Shown here piece by piece: positions 1-7,955 of a DNA stretch of 64,000 nt. The first letter of the stretch is position 1. Each line of letters starts with the position of its first letter. A program made the translations under genes and the position numbers. The notes under the pieces were generated by a model, which saw only the letters and a list, made by a program, of their open reading frames with translations, was not told the DNA's origin and searched no databases. Origin of the DNA: Candidatus Saccharibacteria bacterium UBA6664 (GTDB lineage: Bacteria > Patescibacteriota > Saccharimonadia > Saccharimonadales > Saccharimonadaceae). The stretch lies in the NCBI GenBank assembly GCA_002455275.1, contig DKKO01000004.1, positions 133,811 to 197,810 on the forward strand, given 5' to 3'.

Positions 1-369
1 ATCGTAGCTCTTCGCGTACAAGGTGCAGCTGACGCCCCACTAATGGCCGGGCAGCTTCTTGGCATTATGTACGACAAAATATTCCTAGTTAGCCAAAGCT
101 TCTTGCCAGCTATAAACGATCTCATATTGGGCATACTGCTATACAAATCGCAGCTCGTACCGAAACCATTAGCAATGATAGGTATCGTAGGAGCTTTCCC
201 CCTTGTCGTTGGGTTGATCGCAGTAGTATATGGAGTAATACCTCAGGGAGGTGACATGGCGGGGCTAGCAGCGCTGCTAGTAGCATTATTTGAACTATCT
301 CTTGGATTTTGGCTTGTGTTCAAAGGTTTCAATCAAGCGGCCGCAAAAAAATTATCACAAAAAAAGTAG
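1..369 (+). CDS. DUF4386-like membrane protein, C-terminal part
   Basis: The reading frame is open from base 1, so the gene starts upstream of the window. About 122 residues are visible. They form several hydrophobic segments, including 'ILLYKSQLVPKPLAMIG', which resembles the loop before a late helix in DUF4386 membrane proteins, and the chain ends in a lysine-rich cytoplasmic tail (AAAKKLSQKK). Function of the family is unknown. Codon use is AT-leaning and matches the chromosome backbone, unlike the convergent GC-rich gene that follows. Family assignment is by pattern memory only. Confidence 0.6.
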   Translation: MVALRVQGAADAPLMAGQLLGIMYDKIFLVSQSFLPAINDLILGILLYKSQLVPKPLAMIGIVGAFPLVVGLIAVVYGVIPQGGDMAGLAALLVALFELSLGFWLVFKGFNQAAAKKLSQKK

Positions 370-428
370 TCAAATTATGACTGAACCCCCGGCGAGCGGG
401 GCTCCAGCCAGGGGTTGTAGGGATGGGG

Positions 429-1166
429 TTACGCAGAGGCTTCTGCGTCGGGAGTGCCGAAGGGGATCACCTTGGCACCCGTGTTGTTCGCGCCGTTCTC
501 GACCGCGTTGGCAACCGTCTGGGCATCGGTCGGCGTGAGCTCTTGGAGCGAGATGACCCGAAGGCTCATCCCGAAGTACTCCGTGAGCACCGACTGAAGT
601 GTGGTCTCGTCCGAGGCTCCCGTTGCGAAGTCGACGAACTCGACTTCAGTCGCCAGCAGGGCAGGCAACGACACGGCTTCGCGTCCGAGCGTCTCGAGTA
701 GGCTGCGAAGCGCTGACTCGAGATACGCCTTCAGCTGAGCAGTGCGCTCGGGGTTGTCCAGATCGCCCTTGTCCTCGTCGATGAAGTTGTACAAGACCTT
801 CTTCAGCGACTTCCAGCGACGGATGACCTGAGTGGTCGCCGTAGCGATATACAGGTACGTCTTGCCGTCGATGACGACCCGCGCCCGAAGTTCGATGCGC
901 GTCGGGGTCTTGGCGGTTCGGCGGACGGTGGTAACACCCTTCACCGAAATGCCCGGACCGAACAGAACCGGCCACAGGGCGATGCCGAAGAGCTCGCGCC
1001 CTCCGATCTCACCCTTTCCGATGGCGTTCGTGTAGATCTTGCCGGACTTGAACATGCTGAACAGAACGATGATGAGGCCGATCCACATGAGGATTGGCAC
1101 ACCGCGACTGAAGAGGTACGAGGGATCGAACAGGACTCGCTCCCACATAGACGTAGCCGAAAGCAT
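429..1166 (-). CDS. SPFH/band-7-like membrane-anchored protein in a GC-rich cassette
   Basis: A 245-aa protein with one N-terminal membrane segment (about residues 20-42) and a soluble domain. The stretch from about residue 75 (GISVKGVTTVRR) to 'YFGMSLRVISLQELTPTD' (about residues 197-214) resembles the end of an SPFH/prohibitin domain, after which comes a charged tail. Such proteins usually scaffold membrane microdomains; a role here is inference. The start is well supported by AGGAGGTG just upstream of the ATG. Third codon positions are almost all G or C, in sharp contrast to the neighbours, so the gene looks recently acquired. It is one of six such cassettes in the window. An SPFH assignment is plausible but not secure. 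Confidence 0.6.
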   Translation of the reverse strand: MLSATSMWERVLFDPSYLFSRGVPILMWIGLIIVLFSMFKSGKIYTNAIGKGEIGGRELFGIALWPVLFGPGISVKGVTTVRRTAKTPTRIELRARVVIDGKTYLYIATATTQVIRRWKSLKKVLYNFIDEDKGDLDNPERTAQLKAYLESALRSLLETLGREAVSLPALLATEVEFVDFATGASDETTLQSVLTEYFGMSLRVISLQELTPTDAQTVANAVENGANNTGAKVIPFGTPDAEASA

Positions 1167-1207
1167 CTCTCACCTCCTATGGATCTCTGAAGCCTTGGCT
1201 TACCCGC

Positions 1208-1216
1208 ATAGTAGCA
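1208..1216 (-). promoter_or_regulatory. Extended -10 promoter of the SPFH-like gene
   Basis: On the minus strand this reads TGCTACTAT, a TGn-extended -10 box. The surrounding sequence TATGTGCTACTAT recurs with one mismatch upstream of the 20-aa GC-rich ORF at 27.2 kb. No clear -35 box is visible. Confidence 0.45.
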
Positions 1217-1241
1217 CATAAGAGGTAGAAATAGAATATTG

Positions 1242-1247
1242 TATAAT
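1242..1247 (+). promoter_or_regulatory. -10 box for leaderless HIT gene
   Basis: TATAAT lies 6 nt before the ATG at 1254. The expected transcription start therefore falls at or within a base or two of the start codon, leaving no room for a ribosome binding site. Confidence 0.6.
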
Positions 1248-1253
1248 AAACTC

Positions 1254-1646
1254 ATGAACGAGCCGAGTATTTTTACGAAGATTATCAACGGCGAGATACC
1301 TTGCCATAAGGTGTACGAGGATGAAAAGACCCTAGCTTTTATGACTATTCAGCCCGTACGCGAAGGTCACACACTGGTTATCCCAAAGCTGCAGGTAGAA
1401 CAATACATTGATTTGCCAGATGAAGATTACGAAGCTTTATGGAAGACCGTGAAGAAGGTCGCAGCTCGGATACGCGAGGTCACCGGTAAAAAACGAGTGG
1501 GGGTGGTCATCAAGGGTCTTGATGTGCCTCATACGCATGTACACCTAATCCCCTTCAACGAGGATGAACCACTGAAAGCAGATGGCGCTCAGGCAATGGC
1601 TAATGACGATGAACTAGCGGCTATTGCCGAGAAGCTACGCTTTTAA
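1254..1646 (+). CDS. HIT family (histidine triad) protein
   Basis: A 130-aa HIT-fold nucleotide hydrolase or transferase. The N-terminal 'SIFTKIINGEIPCHKVYED' block and the catalytic triad motif HTHVHLIP near residue 101 are typical of Hint-type enzymes that split nucleoside phosphoramidates or dinucleotides. Length is normal. An in-frame TTG lies upstream at 1239, but it overlaps the -10 box, so the ATG at 1254 is preferred as a leaderless start. The gene ends directly against rlmH, with which it probably forms an operon. Confidence 0.9.
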   Translation: MNEPSIFTKIINGEIPCHKVYEDEKTLAFMTIQPVREGHTLVIPKLQVEQYIDLPDEDYEALWKTVKKVAARIREVTGKKRVGVVIKGLDVPHTHVHLIPFNEDEPLKADGAQAMANDDELAAIAEKLRF

Positions 1647-2102
1647 ATGATACGGATACTCGCCGTCGGTAAGAAACACGACGACTGGGTACTATCTGGG
1701 CTAGAACGCTATGAAAAGCGCCTGAAGGCGCCATATAACGTAGAATGGGTACTTTTACCACATTCGTCGCGAGAGGGCGTAGAAGCGCGCGAGGAAGAGT
1801 CTGGGCGCATACTAAAGCAGATAAAGCCAAATGATTTCGTAGTGCTGCTCGATGAAACGGGCAAACAACTCACCTCCCCTGCCCTATCCAACCTTTGTGA
1901 AGCACGGTTTGTGCTGGCGGAACAACTGGTATTTGTAATTGGCGGAGCATATGGCGTTGATAATTTGCTACAGCAGCGCGCTAACCTTGTGTGGTCACTT
2001 TCAGATCTTGTATTTCCCCACCAGCTTGTTCGTCTAATACTGATTGAGCAGCTTTACAGGGCACAACAGATAGCTCGGGGTAACGGCTATCACCACGAGT
2101 AG
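1647..2102 (+). CDS. rlmH: 23S rRNA (pseudouridine-1915-N3)-methyltransferase RlmH
   Basis: A 151-aa SPOUT methyltransferase that methylates pseudouridine 1915 in helix 69 of 23S rRNA. Diagnostic blocks are visible: 'LLDETGKQLTSPALS', the SAM-binding knot 'FVIGGAYGV', and the invariant C-terminal 'RGNGYHHE'. The start codon immediately follows the HIT stop codon with no intervening base, so translation is probably coupled. Length matches the family. Confidence 0.95.
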   Translation: MIRILAVGKKHDDWVLSGLERYEKRLKAPYNVEWVLLPHSSREGVEAREEESGRILKQIKPNDFVVLLDETGKQLTSPALSNLCEARFVLAEQLVFVIGGAYGVDNLLQQRANLVWSLSDLVFPHQLVRLILIEQLYRAQQIARGNGYHHE

Positions 2103-2122
2103 GCTATTTAGCTATACAAAGT

Positions 2123-2230
2123 CTAGGTAGTTCTCTTCAACAGACCTCTACACGCCGGCGTGTTCTTTGCTCTTGGCAGGAACACGTCGGGTTGCGTTTC
2201 GCTTTAAGTCTGCCGCAGAGACCCACCTAG
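2123..2230. ncRNA. Possible structured RNA (strand and class unknown)
   Basis: The rlmH-to-next-promoter gap is closed by CTAGGT (2123-2128) pairing with ACCTAG (2225-2230). Inside are a perfect 14-bp palindrome (2150-2163) and a CGTGTTC/GAACACG hairpin (2159-2165 with 2180-2186). The two share bases, so they are mutually exclusive. I looked for the conserved cores of SRP RNA, RNase P RNA and tmRNA on both strands and did not find them. It could be a small RNA or just a terminator region. Confidence 0.3.
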
Positions 2231-2258
2231 CCTTTGTGTTTGTTGCTATAGCATAGTA

Positions 2259-2287
2259 TTGACTTTTTACAAAGCTTATGCTATATT
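2259..2287 (+). promoter_or_regulatory. Sigma-70 promoter
   Basis: TTGACT (2259-2264), a 17-bp spacer and TATATT (2282-2287) give a near-consensus promoter ahead of the small membrane protein at 2313. Confidence 0.7.
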
Positions 2288-2312
2288 GGTGATAGTACCT
2301 TAGTACAAAAAC

Positions 2313-2636
2313 ATGAAACAAACACTATACACCACACCACTCACTATCGTCGTTAGCCTGATTATGCTTGTAAGCGTGCTGCTACACGACACTCGCTTAG
2401 CGAAACTAGCAACAACTATGATTGGCATTCCTGCTGCGATTGCCAGCACTGATGCTGCGCATCGAGGCCTTAGCCCCGACCCTCACACACATGTTGAGCG
2501 AATTAACGTCGGTGAACTACGTGGTCAGCTGCCTCGATTAATGCCACGTGCTACCGAAGATAAGAAATATGTTTTGCACCGTCCAGTGCGCGGTAGTGCC
2601 AACCCCTTCGAGGGCAACTATTTACCCCTTGCCTAA
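2313..2636 (+). CDS. Hypothetical protein with one N-terminal membrane segment
   Basis: A 107-aa protein. Residues 7-25 form a hydrophobic segment that could be a signal anchor; the remainder is polar and rich in His, Arg and Pro. I recognise no domain. It has its own good promoter, and its last bases overlap the 3' end of the convergent valS by 4 bp. Codon use is normal for the backbone. Confidence 0.6.
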   Translation: MKQTLYTTPLTIVVSLIMLVSVLLHDTRLAKLATTMIGIPAAIASTDAAHRGLSPDPHTHVERINVGELRGQLPRLMPRATEDKKYVLHRPVRGSANPFEGNYLPLA

Positions 2637-5215
2637 GAACCTATAACCGTCAACTCGTTTTCGAGTCGTTCGATGAGCTGCTGAACTTCCTCAGCCTCTT
2701 TCTTGGTGGCTTCTACTAGCTCAGCTGGCGCCTTGGCGATGTATGATTCATTATCGAGCCGGCCAGTCAACGTACGCTGGCGTTGCTTTGCCTCACTGAG
2801 GCGAACCTCTAGATTGGTCTGGTGTTCGTAGAGAGTCTTTTGATCAATGGCGAGCCACGCTTCGCGACCTGACACGGCCAAGCGAAGGCCACTCGGTTGT
2901 TCGGTGTACAAAACGGCTTTTAGGCGCGCCAGGTGCTGGATCAGCTCGGCGTTGTCGGCAAGCAAGCTGTCGCTGTGGTACTGTACCTCATGCTTGTGGT
3001 TGCCCGGTAGCTCGCTTGTAACAAATCGAACCTCAGAAATAAACAGTTGAAGACGTTCAAATTCCGCAGCGGCCAATTCATCAAAGGTGGCAGGTTGTGG
3101 CCAGTTTTCACGAATAAGTAGGCTACCCTCTTCGTACCAAGGCAATGTTTGCCAGATGGTTTCAGTAACAAATGGCGCGAACGGGTGAGCCATGCGCAGC
3201 ACGCTATCGAGTACCCATGCCAACATGTCGTGGTTGTCTTGCTTTTTGCTTGCCTCGACATACCAGTCGGCTACGCTACTCCACACGGTGTGGTACACAG
3301 TTTCTGCCGCTTCAGCAAAGCGGTAATCAGCTAGAAGTTGCTCGATATTGGCGCTGGCCTGTGAAAGCTCGCGAGCTATCCAATGGTCGGCCAAGCTTTC
3401 TGGCATAGGCGGTTGCATACGGTAGCTATCGCCAAGTTTATCTTCAACAAAGCGAGCAATATTCCATAGCTTGTTGCAGAAGTTACGCCCAGCCACCACC
3501 TTGGAAGTACTAAAGGCTTGGTTCTGGCCTGCGCTACGAGCAGCCACAAGCCCCATACGAAGTGCATCTGATCCAAATTCGCTCACCGCTTCCATAGGGT
3601 TGATTACATTGCCCTTACTCTTGCTCATCTTTTGGCCGTGCTCGTCGAGCACTAGGCCGTGCAAGTAGACCTCTTTAAACGGCACCTGACCAGTGACTTT
3701 CAGGCCAAGCATAATCATTCGCGCTACCCACTGATATAAGATATCGGCACCTGTTTCCATGACGTTAATTGGGTAATATTTTGCAAGCTCACCGGTGCTC
3801 AGGTAATCGGTAGTGATAAACGGCCATTGACCGCTAGAAAACCATGTGTCGAACGTATCTTCTTCGCGGGTGTAGGTTTTGCCGTTTACTTCGATTTGCT
3901 CTTGGTCTACCCTATCGTCGAAAATCCAGTCTGATGGGTCGGTGGTGTTTTGAAAGGCAGGAATAGGAATACCCCAAGGGATTTGGCGGCTCAAGTTCCA
4001 GTCGTGAATACCCGCGTAGTATTGCAGTACGGCTTTCTTCTTTGATTCAGGTACAAAGCGCACATCACCACGTTCGATGGCCTCAGTTGCCGCATCGGCC
4101 AGAGGTCGCATAGAAATAAACCACTGATCTTTTACGAGCGGCTGAATAACGCTGCCACATTTGTAGCAGTGCCCTACCGCGTGCTCTATGTCTGTTTCAC
4201 CACGTAGAAGTTCCTGTGCATCGAGTGCCGCGAGCACTTTTTTGCGTGCTTCTTCAGGGGTGAGCCCCATGTATTGCGGCGGCACGTTAATCATTTTGCC
4301 ATCAAAGTCGATGACCTGAAGCTCGCCAAGGTTATGGCGCTTGCCTATCTCGAAGTCGTTCGGGTCGTGGGCGGGAGTAATCTTAACCGCACCCGTACCG
4401 TATTCGGCATCGACGTAATCATCGGCAACGATCGGGATTTCCCTATCTACCAGAGGTAACTGTACTCGTGTGCCTACTAAGTGTTTGTAGCGTTCGTCGT
4501 TTGGGTTAACGGCAACCGCGGTGTCGCCCAGCATTGTTTCAGGCCTGGTGGTAGCAACTACAATCTCATCGATTTTATCGAGAGTCGGATACGCGATTTT
4601 GTATAGTTTTGCCTTTTCGTTTTTGTGCTCAACTTCAATATCGGCAAAGCTTGTTTGGTGTGTCGTACAGTAATTTACGATGCGTTCACCTCTGTAAATG
4701 AGACCTTCATCCCATAACTTTTTGAAGGTAGCATAGGCGGTGTTTACTACCTTTTCATCGAGTGTGAATACGAGATTGTTCCAGCTGGCGCTGGCACCGA
4801 GTGCTCGAAGCTGGAGCTCCATGTTGCCTCGCTGCTCATCGACGAAGTTCCAGACCTGACTGTAAAGCTGTTCACGTGAAAAATCGAACCGACTTTTGCC
4901 TTGTTTTTGCAGTTCCCTCTCGTATACTACCCACGTTTCAAAGCCAGCATGGTCGGCACCCGGAATGTAGATCGTGTCCCTTCCCTTCATGCGGTAGAAA
5001 CGTACGAGAATATCTTCAAGTACAGCCATGAGAGAATGCCCAACGTGCAGGTTGCCATTTGCGTTTGGCGGCGGCATGATAATGCTATATGGCTCGCCCT
5101 GGCCCGAAGGCTTGAACGATCCAGAAGTCTCCCACAGAGCGTAGATTCCGGGTTCGTATTGGCTTGGTTCGTATGTCTTTGGTAATTTCATAAAGTTTTC
5201 ACGTGAAAAGTACAC
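2633..5215 (-). CDS. valS: Valyl-tRNA synthetase
   Basis: A class I synthetase of about 860 aa that charges tRNA-Val. Visible are the HIGH-type motif in 'PPPNANGNLHVGHSL', editing-domain sequence 'TTRPETMLGDTAVAVNP', the KMSKS loop 'KMSKSKGNVINP' and a C-terminal coiled-coil arm rich in Arg and Glu. Two starts compete. A GTG at 5215 sits 4 nt behind GAGGTG and adds eight residues. The ATG at 5191 begins the usual 'MKLPKTYEPSQYE' but has no ribosome binding site. I prefer the GTG on the strength of that site. The first codons contain a 14-bp palindrome. Confidence 0.93.
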   Translation of the reverse strand: MYFSRENFMKLPKTYEPSQYEPGIYALWETSGSFKPSGQGEPYSIIMPPPNANGNLHVGHSLMAVLEDILVRFYRMKGRDTIYIPGADHAGFETWVVYERELQKQGKSRFDFSREQLYSQVWNFVDEQRGNMELQLRALGASASWNNLVFTLDEKVVNTAYATFKKLWDEGLIYRGERIVNYCTTHQTSFADIEVEHKNEKAKLYKIAYPTLDKIDEIVVATTRPETMLGDTAVAVNPNDERYKHLVGTRVQLPLVDREIPIVADDYVDAEYGTGAVKITPAHDPNDFEIGKRHNLGELQVIDFDGKMINVPPQYMGLTPEEARKKVLAALDAQELLRGETDIEHAVGHCYKCGSVIQPLVKDQWFISMRPLADAATEAIERGDVRFVPESKKKAVLQYYAGIHDWNLSRQIPWGIPIPAFQNTTDPSDWIFDDRVDQEQIEVNGKTYTREEDTFDTWFSSGQWPFITTDYLSTGELAKYYPINVMETGADILYQWVARMIMLGLKVTGQVPFKEVYLHGLVLDEHGQKMSKSKGNVINPMEAVSEFGSDALRMGLVAARSAGQNQAFSTSKVVAGRNFCNKLWNIARFVEDKLGDSYRMQPPMPESLADHWIARELSQASANIEQLLADYRFAEAAETVYHTVWSSVADWYVEASKKQDNHDMLAWVLDSVLRMAHPFAPFVTETIWQTLPWYEEGSLLIRENWPQPATFDELAAAEFERLQLFISEVRFVTSELPGNHKHEVQYHSDSLLADNAELIQHLARLKAVLYTEQPSGLRLAVSGREAWLAIDQKTLYEHQTNLEVRLSEAKQRQRTLTGRLDNESYIAKAPAELVEATKKEAEEVQQLIERLENELTVIGS
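5196..5209. repeat. Perfect 14-bp palindrome at valS start
   Basis: TTTTCACGTGAAAA lies just upstream of the conventional valS ATG. Its core TTCACGTGAA appears again inside valS near 4872. It could be an operator or a chance run of codons. Confidence 0.35.
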
Positions 5216-5265
5216 GATGCACCTCTTTAGTAACTGTAGTCTAGTATAGCATAGCGCAGGGCTTG

Positions 5266-5271
5266 TATAAT
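5266..5271 (+). promoter_or_regulatory. -10 box for leaderless FemAB gene
   Basis: TATAAT overlaps an in-frame ATG at 5270 and is followed after 7 nt by GTG at 5279. The ATG lies within the promoter and cannot be in the transcript, so the GTG is the likely start. Confidence 0.55.
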
Positions 5272-5278
5272 GGTGGTA

Positions 5279-6259
5279 GTGATAGAAATTCAATCTGAAA
5301 ACGACGCGTTAGCGTGGAATAATCTTGTGAAACAGACCGGCGGTCATCCGCTACAGCTATGGGGCTGGGGAGAAGTAAAATCCGCTCACGGCTGGCAAGC
5401 CCATCGTGTACGAATTCTCCAGCAGGGAAGGGTACTTGGCGGAGCACAGTTGCTAATCAAACGATTGCCTTGGCCTTTTGGAGCTTTAGTGTATATACCA
5501 AGAGGGCCATTTGGCTCGATAGGCGCCGAAGGTGAAAAGGCGTTGGCAAACTATGTTAAAACAGCATTCCACCCAACGGTACTTAGCATCGAGCCAGATA
5601 GCACGAAACCACCTCTGTGGAAAGGGTGGCGTAAATCGTCTAATAAAATTTTGCTGGCCAGAACGGCGGTGCTTAACCTAGCGCAGACCGAAGAAGACAT
5701 GCAAGCGGCTATGAGCAAAAAGACACGACAATACATTCGAAAATCACAGGGCGAGGGTATAAGCGTACGCAAAGCTAGTTCAGCAAACGACATTGCCGCC
5801 TGTCTTGCTATCTATAAAAGCACCGCTAAACGCGCTGGATTTATGCTGCACGAGGACGCGTATTATCAAGATATATTCCAGATGCTCGGTGACGATTCAC
5901 CAGTGTACATGGCCGAGCGAGACGGTAGGGTAGTGGCATTTTTGTGGCCTATCGTTACAGAATCGGTAGCGTTTGAGCTGTATGGTGGTATGAACGAAGA
6001 GGGCCAGGCATGTCGAGCAAATTACTTCTTAAAGTGGCAGGTTATTCAGAGCATGAAAGCTGCTGGTGTGAAACGCTACGACGTGAATGGGTTGCTCAAC
6101 GACGGCGTAACTAGCTTTAAAAAAGGCTTTATTCCCGATGAGACCATGATGGCTGGCACGTTCGAAACAGGGCTCTCGCCTCTGTATATCGTATGGCGGT
6201 ATCTTCTACCGATTGCTAAGCGTGTGGCTCAATTGCTACGGCGCCTTGGCGGTAGATAA
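5279..6259 (+). CDS. FemAB family aminoacyltransferase (peptidoglycan bridge type)
   Basis: About 326 aa with two GNAT-like halves, as in FemX/MurM enzymes that add amino acids from aminoacyl-tRNA to the stem peptide of lipid II. Typical elements are 'PLQLWGWGEVKSAHGW' near the N terminus, 'YIPRGPFG' and the C-terminal-half block 'YDVNGLLNDGVTSFKKGF'. The start is taken as a leaderless GTG. A second FemAB protein is encoded at 11.8-12.8 kb. The 3' end overlaps the convergent tsaC by 44 bp. The amino acid transferred cannot be read from sequence. Confidence 0.85.
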   Translation: MIEIQSENDALAWNNLVKQTGGHPLQLWGWGEVKSAHGWQAHRVRILQQGRVLGGAQLLIKRLPWPFGALVYIPRGPFGSIGAEGEKALANYVKTAFHPTVLSIEPDSTKPPLWKGWRKSSNKILLARTAVLNLAQTEEDMQAAMSKKTRQYIRKSQGEGISVRKASSANDIAACLAIYKSTAKRAGFMLHEDAYYQDIFQMLGDDSPVYMAERDGRVVAFLWPIVTESVAFELYGGMNEEGQACRANYFLKWQVIQSMKAAGVKRYDVNGLLNDGVTSFKKGFIPDETMMAGTFETGLSPLYIVWRYLLPIAKRVAQLLRRLGGR

Positions 6260-6815
6260 CAATACTGCCGTCGGGTTTTACCCCAATGATGGTTGATGGC
6301 TCATGATTTGACATGTCGCCACCGTCGACGTAAAAATCTACCTCGTCGTGAAAATAAGCTTTCGCCATATCTATAGAGGTGGAGGTGGGCGCACCATGAT
6401 CGTTGGCGCTTGTGGTCATTAATGGGCCAGTTTTTTCGAGCAAGGCCAGCAGGGCGGGGTGATTGGGAATGCGAGCTGCCAACACAGACTGACCTGCCGA
6501 AAGGTACTGTGGCACGCCTTCGGCTGACAGCTCAACACTGACGGCATTTGGCCAAAAGCGCTGTGCAACTTCGAGTTCGCTGGGCAAAAAACCGATGAGT
6601 TCAAGTTGCTTAACGGAGGCAGCGATGGTAGTTCCGGGCTTTCGTTCACGATTCTTTACCTGATAGAGCTTGTGAATGGCGCTTTCAGACTGAGCTCGTG
6701 CGACCAAGCCATATACCGTGTCAGTAGGTAGTACGCCCATGCCGTCCTTCAGGAGCAGTTCTACAAGCTGCGAGCTGTCGAGGGATGAAATATCTCTAGG
6801 CACTATGTTCTCCAC
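6216..6815 (-). CDS. tsaC: Threonylcarbamoyl-AMP synthase (Sua5/YciO/YrdC)
   Basis: A 199-aa YrdC-domain protein that makes threonylcarbamoyl-AMP from Thr, bicarbonate and ATP, the first step of t6A37 tRNA modification. The motif 'GVLPTDTVYGLVARA', the 'KNRERKPGTT' basic loop and 'GPLMTTSANDHGAP' are characteristic. The start overlaps the end of tsaD by 13 bp, so both t6A enzymes form one operon. The gene is the short YrdC-only form without a Sua5 domain. Confidence 0.9.
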   Translation of the reverse strand: MENIVPRDISSLDSSQLVELLLKDGMGVLPTDTVYGLVARAQSESAIHKLYQVKNRERKPGTTIAASVKQLELIGFLPSELEVAQRFWPNAVSVELSAEGVPQYLSAGQSVLAARIPNHPALLALLEKTGPLMTTSANDHGAPTSTSIDMAKAYFHDEVDFYVDGGDMSNHEPSTIIGVKPDGSIVIYRQGAVAIEPHA

Positions 6816-7885
6816 GCCGTTTCGTTCATAGATAGTGTTGGCTTAACTTCGACTGCTTCAGGGTCGGTTGGCTCGCAGTAGAGCGATTTGTAGTAACCCA
6901 ACGTTGCAATCATGGCGGCGTTATCGGTACATAATTGTCGAGGTGCGTATTCAACTGCTACGGGGAGTGCTTCGGCAAGACGGCGACGCAAATCTCGGTC
7001 GGCAGCTACGCCGCCAGCGATAACAACTGATGCTGGTTTGAACTCATTGAAGGCGGTGACGGTCTTTTTCACAAGCGTTTGATTCGCAACACGTTGGAAG
7101 CTGGCGGCAAAGTTTGCCCGTGTGGCGTCGTCTAAGCGTGCTGCAAGCTCGAATGAGGGAAAAGTGTGGTCGACACCCACTTCACGCTGAACGGCCCGCA
7201 AAACAGCCGTTTTAAGCCCAGAAAAACTGAAATCATAGACTCCTTTTAGTTTTGCATCAGGAAAATCGAAGGCGTTTTCGTCGCCATCAACGGCTGCTTT
7301 TGCGATACTTGGGCCGCCAGGGTAGGGGAGGCCAAGGATTTTGGCTACTTTGTCGTATGCTTCACCGACGGCATCGTCAAGCGTTTCACCCAGCAGATGA
7401 TATTTGCCGTGATCTTCAAACATAATGAGCTGCGAGTGAAGCCCACTTACCGCAAGAGCTAGCATAGGAAAACTCGGCTGCTTACTAGGAAGTTCAAGTG
7501 GGTCACCAGCTGATTGTTTTGTAATAAAGTTTGCGTATACGTGGCCTTCAACGTGGTGTACCGGATAGAGAGGTTTGCCGTGAAGCTTCGCTAGCGTAGC
7601 TGCGGCCAATGTTCCGACAAGGAGTGAGCCAATCAGCCCAGGCGCATTTGCTACGGCAATTGCGTCGATATCATCCCAACTAAAGCCAGATTCTTCGATG
7701 GCCTGGTGAATAACCGGGTTGATAACCTCGATATGACTACGGGCTGCGACCTCCGGTACAACGCCTCCGTAGGCTTTGTGAATATCAACCTGTGACTGCA
7801 CTACGTTTGAGTGCAGTATAGTTCCGTCTTCAACAACACTGGCGGCAGTTTCGTCGCAACTGCTTTCAATACCTAAAATTAACAT
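6803..7885 (-). CDS. tsaD: tRNA N6-adenosine threonylcarbamoyltransferase TsaD
   Basis: A 360-aa ASKHA-fold enzyme that transfers threonylcarbamoyl to A37 of ANN-decoding tRNAs. The N terminus 'LILGIESSCDETAASV', the metal-binding 'HHVEGHVYAN', 'GGPSIAKAA' and 'VIAGGVAADRDLRRRL' are all present. It is the first gene of the tsaD-tsaC pair and is divergent from the Mur ligase-like gene. No tsaB or tsaE is in the window. The start is leaderless. Confidence 0.95.
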   Translation of the reverse strand: MLILGIESSCDETAASVVEDGTILHSNVVQSQVDIHKAYGGVVPEVAARSHIEVINPVIHQAIEESGFSWDDIDAIAVANAPGLIGSLLVGTLAAATLAKLHGKPLYPVHHVEGHVYANFITKQSAGDPLELPSKQPSFPMLALAVSGLHSQLIMFEDHGKYHLLGETLDDAVGEAYDKVAKILGLPYPGGPSIAKAAVDGDENAFDFPDAKLKGVYDFSFSGLKTAVLRAVQREVGVDHTFPSFELAARLDDATRANFAASFQRVANQTLVKKTVTAFNEFKPASVVIAGGVAADRDLRRRLAEALPVAVEYAPRQLCTDNAAMIATLGYYKSLYCEPTDPEAVEVKPTLSMNETAWRT

Positions 7886-7892
7886 TGTTACC

Positions 7893-7898
7893 AGTATA
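7893..7898 (-). promoter_or_regulatory. -10 box for leaderless tsaD
   Basis: Minus strand TATACT with an upstream TGG extension, 7 nt before the tsaD ATG. Confidence 0.6.
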
Positions 7899-7942
7899 CC
7901 ACCTCTGATGGAAATGTTTTGCCAGAAAACCGATTGGACGTG

Positions 7943-7948
7943 TAAAAT
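7943..7948 (+). promoter_or_regulatory. -10 box for leaderless Mur ligase-like gene
   Basis: TAAAAT lies 7 nt before the ATG at 7956. It faces the tsaD promoter across about 45 bp. Confidence 0.5.
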
Positions 7949-7955
7949 GAATAAG

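Noticed and set aside
2123..2230. SRP RNA
   Set aside because: The conserved GGAA tetraloop and flanking AGCAGCC/GGUCAGG segments are absent on both strands.
5216..5293. 26 further residues at the ValRS N terminus
   Set aside because: The extension overlaps the promoter region and the divergent FemAB start; a ribosome site supports the GTG at 5215.
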